DNA of 64,000 nucleotides. Origin: Prunella strophiata. Lineage: Eukaryota > Chordata > Aves > Passeriformes > Prunellidae. The stretch's first letter is position 1; each line of letters starts with the position of its first letter. The position numbers and the translations under genes were made by a program. Location: the NCBI GenBank assembly GCA_036583965.1, contig JAZBQD010000034.1:4581347-4645346 (forward strand), written 5' to 3'. Of the stretch, positions 57,330 to 64,000 are shown piece after piece. The notes under the pieces were generated by a model, which saw only the letters and a program-made list of their open reading frames with translations, made no database searches and was not told the DNA's origin.

Positions 57330-59360
57330 GCTTGGAGGGAGGAGGCAGCAGCAGCAGGCAGGGGGGGCTGTCAGGTGCTGGCAGTGGCAGGGCCAGCAGG
57401 ATTTGTCACCAAAGGGAACAGGGGGCCTTGCTCTGCCTCCTCTCCTGATGGACTTGCTGACTGAAGGGCAGCAAAGTGGCACAGAGAGGGACAATTGGCC
57501 CCATCCAGGATGGAGAGGGGCAAAGGGCAGGGCCAGGGCAGAGCAGCAGTTACAGGAAGGTTTCCCAGCCCCTGGGCTGCCTCCTGCTCTGGGGGATCTC
57601 AGGGACCCCAGCCACTGCCCAGCACTGCCAGAGCTCTGCCCAGAGCAATTTTCCTCCTCAGATCATCTCATGCTGTCTCTCCCCTTCTCCTGCCCTCTGA
57701 AGGAGCTGAGCTCTCCCAGGTCTCTCTGCTGGCTCCTCTGTCACCAGGGCAGCTCCAGGCATGCATTAACTGCCCCTAACCTTGGCTGTTACCCCAGAAA
57801 CCCCAGTGCCATCACCTGCAGCTCCCTGCTGCCTCTGCAGCCCAGCTCTGTCTGCTGGGGGGGTGCTCATGGGTGATGAGCAGCTCAGGAATTGCTGCAG
57901 AGCAGTCAGAGAGCTGCAGGAGCAACTCCCTGCCCTTGCAGGGGCTGTTTGTCCAGGAGCAGGCACTGGGAGAGAGGAGAGCAACCCCTGGTGCAGCAAT
58001 CAGTGTCTCCAGCACTCTCCAGAGGGGAAGCAATCAGCACCAGCCTCAACCTTTACTCCTCAAACCTCCCCAGAGGGAACATTTCAGAGCATCAAAAGGA
58101 TTTCAACCTGTCCAGCTGCTGCTGAGCCATAATTAACAGTTGCACAGTCAGCTCTGACTGTGGCTGACAAAGCCCCAGCAGCAAATCCTCTCTTTGTGCC
58201 ACTGCTGGAGTATTTATAGAGCCCAGGCAGGCAGGGGGCAGAGGCAGCAGCAGGCAGGAGGATGAGGAGCTGCTTACCAGGGGGGATAACATTTGCTTTC
58301 AGCTGCCTGGCCTTTCCTCAGCCCCGGGGAAGCTCCAGGAGGGACCCTGGGGTGCAGCTTTGGCTCTGGGGCAGAGTGGCAGGTCCTGGGGCCAGTCCCC
58401 AGCTGGGACATTGGGGACACTGGGGACATTGGGGACCTGGGCTGGTGTCCTCAGCAGGAGCCTTCACCCCAGGAGCTGCCCCTTCCTGCCTCACCAAGGG
58501 ATGGAGGCCAGGCTGACCTTGCTCAGGTTTGTAACCTTGGTCTGGCCACAAACCGACCTTGGCAGGGTCACCTGTCCCTCCCCTGTCACATTTCCAGCCC
58601 TGGGGCTCTCACAGAAAGTGGCACAAACCCAGCAATGCTTGAGTGCCTGGGCACAGCAGTGCTGGGGCTGCTGGAGCTGGGCAAGGGCTGCCAGCAAGGT
58701 GCCAGGGGCTGGAGAGGGCAGGGGCAGGTGATCAGCCCTGGGAGCTGCTGGCTGTCCCTGTGTCCCTGTGCCACCTGGAGATCTGGGTCCCACTGCAGGA
58801 TCTCTGCTCTGGATGCTGTGCCAAGGCATTGCCAGCCCTGGCTTCATTTCCTGCTGGGCCTTTATGACCCCTCTGGGACCATAAATCCCTCTCTGAAGCC
58901 CAACTAAACCAGTTTCATTTTCTCCATAAACAGTCTTGTAAAGGAGATGATGGCAGTGCTGCTCAGAAGGGGAAGGGGGTCAGGTAACAGGAGTTTTTAC
59001 TGCCTGGCTGGTTTTACTGCCCCCTGAAGTGCCCCATTCCTCTTTGTCCTGTGGCTGAGTAACTCCCTGGGGAGTTTCCTCGGGCTGGGATGGGCTGAGA
59101 GGATCCTTGGCAAGAGCTCCTGGGAGCTACATGCCACCCACACCTGGGGCACAAACACCCATCCCTCCCTGCAAGGGCATCTTTGGTCACTTCAGCCCCC
59201 CTGGCACAGCCTGGCCCCAAGGACTGCAAGCAGCCAGGCACACCATTTAAAACCATTTTTGAATCCATTTAAAATCCCTTTTTTAAGCACAAAAAGGCAT
59301 TTTCCTGAGCACAGCCACAGGATTCCTTTTCCACACACTTTATCTACAGCAGTCTCCTGT
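57330..59360. other. Non-coding sequence, nothing recognised apart from a short G-run motif
   Basis: No gene is evident. A short GGGGACATTGGGGAC-type repeat near 58405-58440 contains four or more G runs and might form a quadruplex. Confidence 0.45.
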
Positions 59361-59365
59361 CCGGG

Positions 59366-59840
59366 GGAATGGGATGAATTTTTGGGGTCCCTGTCATGGC
59401 AGGGGTGGGTTGGGATGAATTTTTGGGGTCCCTGTCATGGCAGGGGTGGGTTGGGATGAGTTTGGGGGTCCCTGTCATGGCAGGGGTGGGTTGGGATGAG
59501 TTTGGGGGTCCCTGTCATGGCAGGGGTGGATTGGGATGAATTTTTGGGGTCCCTGTCATGGCAGGGGTGGGTTGGGATGAATTTTTGGGGTCCCTGTCAC
59601 AGCAGGGGTGGGTTGGGATGAATTTTTGGGGTCCCTGTCATGGCAGGGGTGGGTTGGGATGAATTTTTGGGGTCCCTGTCACAGCAAGGGTGGGTTGGGA
59701 TGAGGTTTTGGGGTCCCTGTCACAGCAGGGGTGGGTTGGGATGAGGTTTTGGGGTCCCTGTCACGGCAGGGGTGGGTTGGGATGAATTTTTGGGGTCCCT
59801 GTCACAGCAGGGGTGGGTTGGGATGAATTTTTTGGGTCCT
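59366..59840. repeat. 41-bp minisatellite, about 11-12 copies
   Basis: The unit is GGGATGAATTTTTGGGGTCC then CTGTCATGGCAGGGGTGGGTT, with CATGG/CACAG/CACGG and AATTTTT/AGTTTG/AGGTTTT variants. Indels of one or two bases occur between units. Confidence 0.95.
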
Positions 59841-59930
59841 TTCCCGAATTCCCGGCAATTCCCGGCCCTGCTCGTGGCTCACTCGCGCCCTCCAGCGGCC
59901 ACGCGGGGCAGGCGCAGCTCCGGCCCCCCA

Positions 59931-60180
59931 AAATCCCGAGCTCCCCAAAATCCCGAGCTCCCCAAAATCCCGAGCTCCCCAAAATCCCGAGCTCAGCCCT
60001 CCCCAAACCCTCCCCAAACCCTCCCCAAATCCCTTCCCACCCTCTGCCCCAGCCCGAGCTCCCCAAAATCCCTCCCCATCCTCTGCCCCATCCCAAATCC
60101 CTCCCCACCCTCTGCCCCAGCCCGAGCTCAGCCCTCCCCAAACTCTCCCCAAATCCCTCCCCACCCTCTGCCCCATCCCT
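59931..60180. repeat. 17-bp CCCGAGCTCCCCAAAAT repeats and related C-rich blocks
   Basis: Four units of CCCGAGCTCCCCAAAAT are followed by irregular blocks of CCCTCCCCAAA, CCCACCCTCTGCCCCA and CCCGAGCTC. The array directly follows the 41-bp minisatellite with about 90 bp between. Confidence 0.9.
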
Positions 60181-60189
60181 TTTCCCAAG

Positions 60190-62380
60190 GTTGATTTGTT
60201 TGTTGGCACTTATGGACCTAAATAACCACAAGCCCCAAATCAGGGGCAGAGCTACAGAGCCCCTCCCATGCTCCTTCCCCATCCCTCTTGTTTTGAAATT
60301 TCACTGGATTTCAGTGAAATGTCACTGAATTTCACTGAAACTAACACTCCTTCTGCCATCAAGACACTGCTACTTAGACAAAACCTTCCTTTGGAAATTA
60401 AGATATTAAGCTATTCCAAGGGATACTTAGGAATCAAGATGTGGGTAAGGGAAATCATTTGCAAATTAATGTTTCCTTCAACATGACAGAATTTTAAATT
60501 GCATTAGTGGCTTGCATCAAACAGGGGCTCCCATCTGCCATCCTGCTTTTTCAGGCTGGTCAAGGAACAGAGACACCTTCCAGAGCTGCTCCTAGTTTTC
60601 TCAGTCAAAATGCAGCTGCACCAAAACACCTTTTTGTGAGAACTGAACAACAGACAGAAAGAAAAACGCTCCTGAGGGCAGGCCCAGAGTGGCTGTGGCT
60701 TGGGGCTGACCTGGGATGAGGAGAAATCCCATTCCCATTCTTGGTGCACATCACCAAGCCTTACCTCTGGGTGTTTCCTCAGCACCTGGAGCTCCTCCCC
60801 TGGGCACAGAGCTGTCTCCACCTGGCAGCACCCCCTGGGCAGAGGAAAGCCTGGCCCAGGTGCCCCTTCCCTCGGGATGTGAGCTCCTGAGCCAAGCCAA
60901 GGCTCCTTTGTCTCTGTCCTGGCGCCGAGCAGAGCTTGTTTGGAAAACAAACACCATGCTCAGAGGGAATTTGGGCTGACAGCCTCTTCTGGACATGAGG
61001 AATGAGTGAGGGGGCTCAGAGAAGTGCTCCTGCCAGATAAGAGGATTGCTTGGATCTGGAGAAGTGTTTGCTAAACAAGGGGAACATGGAAGGAAACCTC
61101 CCTGCTCTGCCCCTCTCTGAACTGAGCGAGCTCAGGTCCTGCTGGGCTCCTCTGCTCAGGTTTTCATCTGGTCTGGACAAGGTTTTGTGCCAAAAACCAA
61201 GAAGCAAAGCTCGTTCCAGAATGGCTTTCCCTTCCTGGCTCTGTAAAGCAGAGAGCAAAGCTGTGGTGACACAGGTTATTTCAGGGACACAGCAGAACTT
61301 TGGATGTGTCCAACCTGCACAATTCACATTTTGCAGAGCCTTTCAGCATGCAAAACAAGAGGCTTTGCTGTGCAGAAACACAGCTGGGAAAAGAGCAGGG
61401 TTGTATTGTTTGGTAGGGAAAGGTGAGCAATTGCACCAGCAGCCAGGAAAAAAGGATTGTTCATCACCCTGGATGGAGAGAGCAGCCTCACAAATACCAG
61501 CTGGGACTGCTCTGCCCTTGTCAGCCGTGCCAACAACCTCCACCAGCCCTCAGCACACACTCCCCCTGTTCTGCCCCTTCTTTCCCACCTCTTTGCCCTG
61601 ACCCAGCCCAGATTTTGCTGGATGTGCCATGCCCAGTGCAGCTGGATGAATTCCTGCCAGACAGGCACCTTGGAGAGGGGCTGAGAGCTGGGCTGGGGAT
61701 GCAGAGCTGGAATTCCACAGGGCTCGGATGCAGATGCTGGGGAGACACCCTGAGGGAAGAGAAGGGGAAAAGCAGCATCCTGAGCTACATTTATCTCATC
61801 AGGGGAAGTCTGGATCTCAGTAATTAGGAGTAAATAAATAAGGAACATCCGTGTTCTCTGGCAGCAGGAGAAAATGACAGCACATGGCAGGGAGGCAGCT
61901 GCTCATTCTTTTTATCTATTTATATCAAGGCTTTTTTTTCCTCTGCCATTCCTCCACAGCTCATGTATTTTCAGGTGCATCATTGAGAGTTCCCCCTTCC
62001 CTTCCCCTGCTCTCAGTAAAAGACTTTTTCTTTCCTTGGCCTCATCATTCCTCCTGTCCTGAAAAGATGATCCTTTGTAATTGTTCCTGGTCACAGCTCA
62101 TTTTGTGCCTTGGCCTGGATGATGTGGTCTCTACTCACTCACTTTCTTTTTCCATCTTCTTCCCCAGCAAATGACCCAAATTTCCATTTTCTCCATGAGT
62201 CCTTCACCTTGAAATTCACTGAGGAAGGGATGAGTCAGCCAGGGAAGAGCTGGCCAGGCTGGATTTTAAGTCTGGTTGTTCCCTGGGATGAAGCACAGCT
62301 GAGCAAAATCCATCTTTGGGTTTGATCTTATTTAGGAGGATCCAGCTCTGCATCTCTGCCCTGTCCACCACAAAAATGGG
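60190..62380. other. Non-coding sequence, nothing recognised
   Basis: A small palindromic run of TTTCACTG/CAGTGAAAT near 60297-60340 is the only local structure noticed. Confidence 0.45.
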
Positions 62381-62389
62381 GTGAAGCAC

Positions 62390-62450
62390 TTTTTCCACCT
62401 GTGGAATTTAGGATTTAGGTTTTTCCACCTGTGGAATTTAGGATTTAAGT
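62390..62450. repeat. 27-bp tandem duplication
   Basis: TTTTTCCACCTGTGGAATTT followed by AGGATTTA occurs twice in succession. CCACCTGTGG contains an E-box (CACCTG) and is nearly palindromic. Confidence 0.85.
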
Positions 62451-62904
62451 TACCTTCAGCCTCCAGCCTGCTGCCACTGCCTGCTGCTGCTTTTCCTTCC
62501 AAACTCCATCTTCATTTCTATATTCTGGAGCTCTTTTATTTGTTGAGATTTCCTTTGTGCCCTGATAGAGCTTGGGAAGCCCTGACAGAGCCCTGCTCTT
62601 CCTCCTCTCCAAGATTTCTGCCTCCAAGCTTTCCCTGCCATCCTCCCCTACAACTTTTTTTCTCCCCTTTCTTGAGTTCAAATTTCCAGTTGCTTTTGTA
62701 TACTCCAGTAATAAATATCTATTTAAATATATCCCATACTTTACTTTCAAATATTCCATGCTTTTTGCAGTTCTCAAGCTCCTTGTCCCTGCTGGTTCTC
62801 TGTGCTTGTGCTGGAAATTCCAGCTGTGGGCAAACAGATTAAACTGATTCCAGATAAATTCAGTGGAGTAAAAAGTGGAGACACATTTCTGTTCCACGCT
62901 GAGC

Positions 62905-63092
62905 TGGCACCCAGCCCAGGCTGTGTGGCATCCTTAGGGGGTGAGGAGCTGGCACAGGGTGCCCAGAAAAGCTGCCCCATCCCTGGAAGTGTCCAAACCC
63001 AGGCTGGACAAGGCTTGGAGCACCTGGGAAGCTGTTTGGAATGAGATCATCTTCCAACCCAGTGAAGAATTTTCTCCTAATACCTAATCCTC
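62905..63092 (+). mobile_element. CR1 LINE 3' fragment, truncated by the gap
   Basis: Plus-strand wording: GAGCTGGCACAGGGTGCCCA, CCCCATCCCTGGAAGTGTCC, AGGCTGGACAAGGCTTGGAG, ATGAGATCATCTTCCAACCC, all typical of the sense CR1 3' region. The last bases (GAATTTTCTCCTAATACCTA) read in the opposite sense, so two CR1 pieces may meet here just before the N run. Confidence 0.85.
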
Positions 63093-63592
63093 NNNNNNNN
63101 NNNNNNNNNNNNNNNNNNNNNNNNNNNNNNNNNNNNNNNNNNNNNNNNNNNNNNNNNNNNNNNNNNNNNNNNNNNNNNNNNNNNNNNNNNNNNNNNNNNN
63201 NNNNNNNNNNNNNNNNNNNNNNNNNNNNNNNNNNNNNNNNNNNNNNNNNNNNNNNNNNNNNNNNNNNNNNNNNNNNNNNNNNNNNNNNNNNNNNNNNNNN
63301 NNNNNNNNNNNNNNNNNNNNNNNNNNNNNNNNNNNNNNNNNNNNNNNNNNNNNNNNNNNNNNNNNNNNNNNNNNNNNNNNNNNNNNNNNNNNNNNNNNNN
63401 NNNNNNNNNNNNNNNNNNNNNNNNNNNNNNNNNNNNNNNNNNNNNNNNNNNNNNNNNNNNNNNNNNNNNNNNNNNNNNNNNNNNNNNNNNNNNNNNNNNN
63501 NNNNNNNNNNNNNNNNNNNNNNNNNNNNNNNNNNNNNNNNNNNNNNNNNNNNNNNNNNNNNNNNNNNNNNNNNNNNNNNNNNNNNNNNNNNN
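63093..63592. other. Assembly gap (500 N)
   Basis: Exactly 500 unresolved bases, most likely a placeholder of fixed size. The frames that appear to cross it are meaningless. Confidence 1.
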
Positions 63593-64000
63593 CTGTCCCT
63601 GGACAAGGAGCTATCACCCACACTCAGAGCTGTCCCCTGGACAAGGAGCTATCACCCACACTCAGAGCTGTCCCCAGGACACAGAGCTGTCCCCTGGACA
63701 CAGAGCTGTCCCCTGGAAAAGGAGCTATCACCCACACTCAGAGCTGTCCCCTGGACAAGGGCTATCAGCCACACTCAGAGCTGTCCCCAGGACACAGAGC
63801 TGTCCCCTGGACAAGGAGCTATCACCCAGACTCAGAGCTGTCCCCTGGACACAGAGCTGTCCCCTGGACAAGGAGCTATCACCCACACTCAGAGCTGTCC
63901 CCTGGACAAGGGGCTATCAGCCACACTCAGAGCTGTCCCCGGGACACAGAGCTGTCCCCTGGACACAGAGCTGTCCCCTGGACACAGAGCTGTCCCCTGG
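63593..64000. repeat. ~20/38-bp CAGAGCTGTCCCCTGGACA minisatellite, cut by window end
   Basis: Two unit types alternate: a short one of about 19-20 bp (AGAGCTGTCCCCTGGACAC) and a longer one in which GGACAAGGAGCTATCACCCA and CACTC are added. The array begins at the gap edge and continues past the window end, so the gap probably lies within or beside it. Confidence 0.95.

Noticed and set aside
49300..64000. ADRB2, which lies beyond the 5' side of HTR4 in mammals
   Set aside because: ADRB2 is a single-exon gene of about 400 codons with obvious GPCR motifs. No such frame exists here, so it must lie outside the window.

Overview
The window is vertebrate nuclear DNA, most likely from a bird and probably a passerine. 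It has CR1 LINE 3' ends scattered through it, abundant minisatellites, one CpG-rich promoter-like block, and a single intron-containing gene on the minus strand. No bacterial, phage or CRISPR features are present. A 500-base N gap lies at 63093-63592.

The gene is HTR4, the Gs-coupled 5-HT4 serotonin receptor. Four coding exons are certain and run right to left: exon 2 (15518-15643, TM1), exon 3 (13289-13489, TM2 to the DR of DRY), exon 4 (4845-4998, TM4 and the start of ECL2) and exon 5 (3164-4008, end of ECL2, TM5, ICL3, TM6, TM7, helix 8). All junctions have AG/GT sites and matching phases. A candidate first exon (48933-48979) lies in a CpG island about 33 kb upstream. It has the right phase to join exon 2, but its assignment is an inference. 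The alternative C-terminal exons known from mammals are not recognisable and probably lie beyond base 1.

The most striking feature is inside exon 5. The third intracellular loop, short in mammalian 5-HT4 receptors, carries an in-frame array of 13 units of 21 bp at 3523-3795. It encodes 91 residues of a Gln/Glu/Pro heptad (consensus G-P/L-Q-E-P-R-Q). This is a coding minisatellite in the G-protein and arrestin-facing loop of a neurotransmitter receptor.

Region by region: 1-3163 lies downstream of exon 5 and holds a 21-bp minisatellite and one copy of a roughly 0.42-kb element that ends next to the exon 5 splice donor. 3164-15643 holds exons 5 to 2, with three partial duplicates of the exon 2 end at 14384-15174. 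15644-48932 is the inferred intron 1, starting at its 3' end with a 1-kb ATT/ATC/AT compound satellite, then CR1 fragments, a foldback at 30.8-31.6 kb, a second copy of the 0.42-kb element at 33.7 kb, a 0.5-kb polypyrimidine tract at 37.7 kb and a 40-bp minisatellite at 42.5 kb. 47.9-49.25 kb is the CpG island with its own 22-24 bp minisatellite. 49.29-50.29 kb is a perfect (TTTGG)199 array. 50.3-64 kb is non-coding, with a long inverted repeat, CR1 pieces, a possible LTR, and 41-bp, 17-bp and 20/38-bp tandem repeats around the assembly gap. Nearly all long open frames other than HTR4 are by-products of these repeats.
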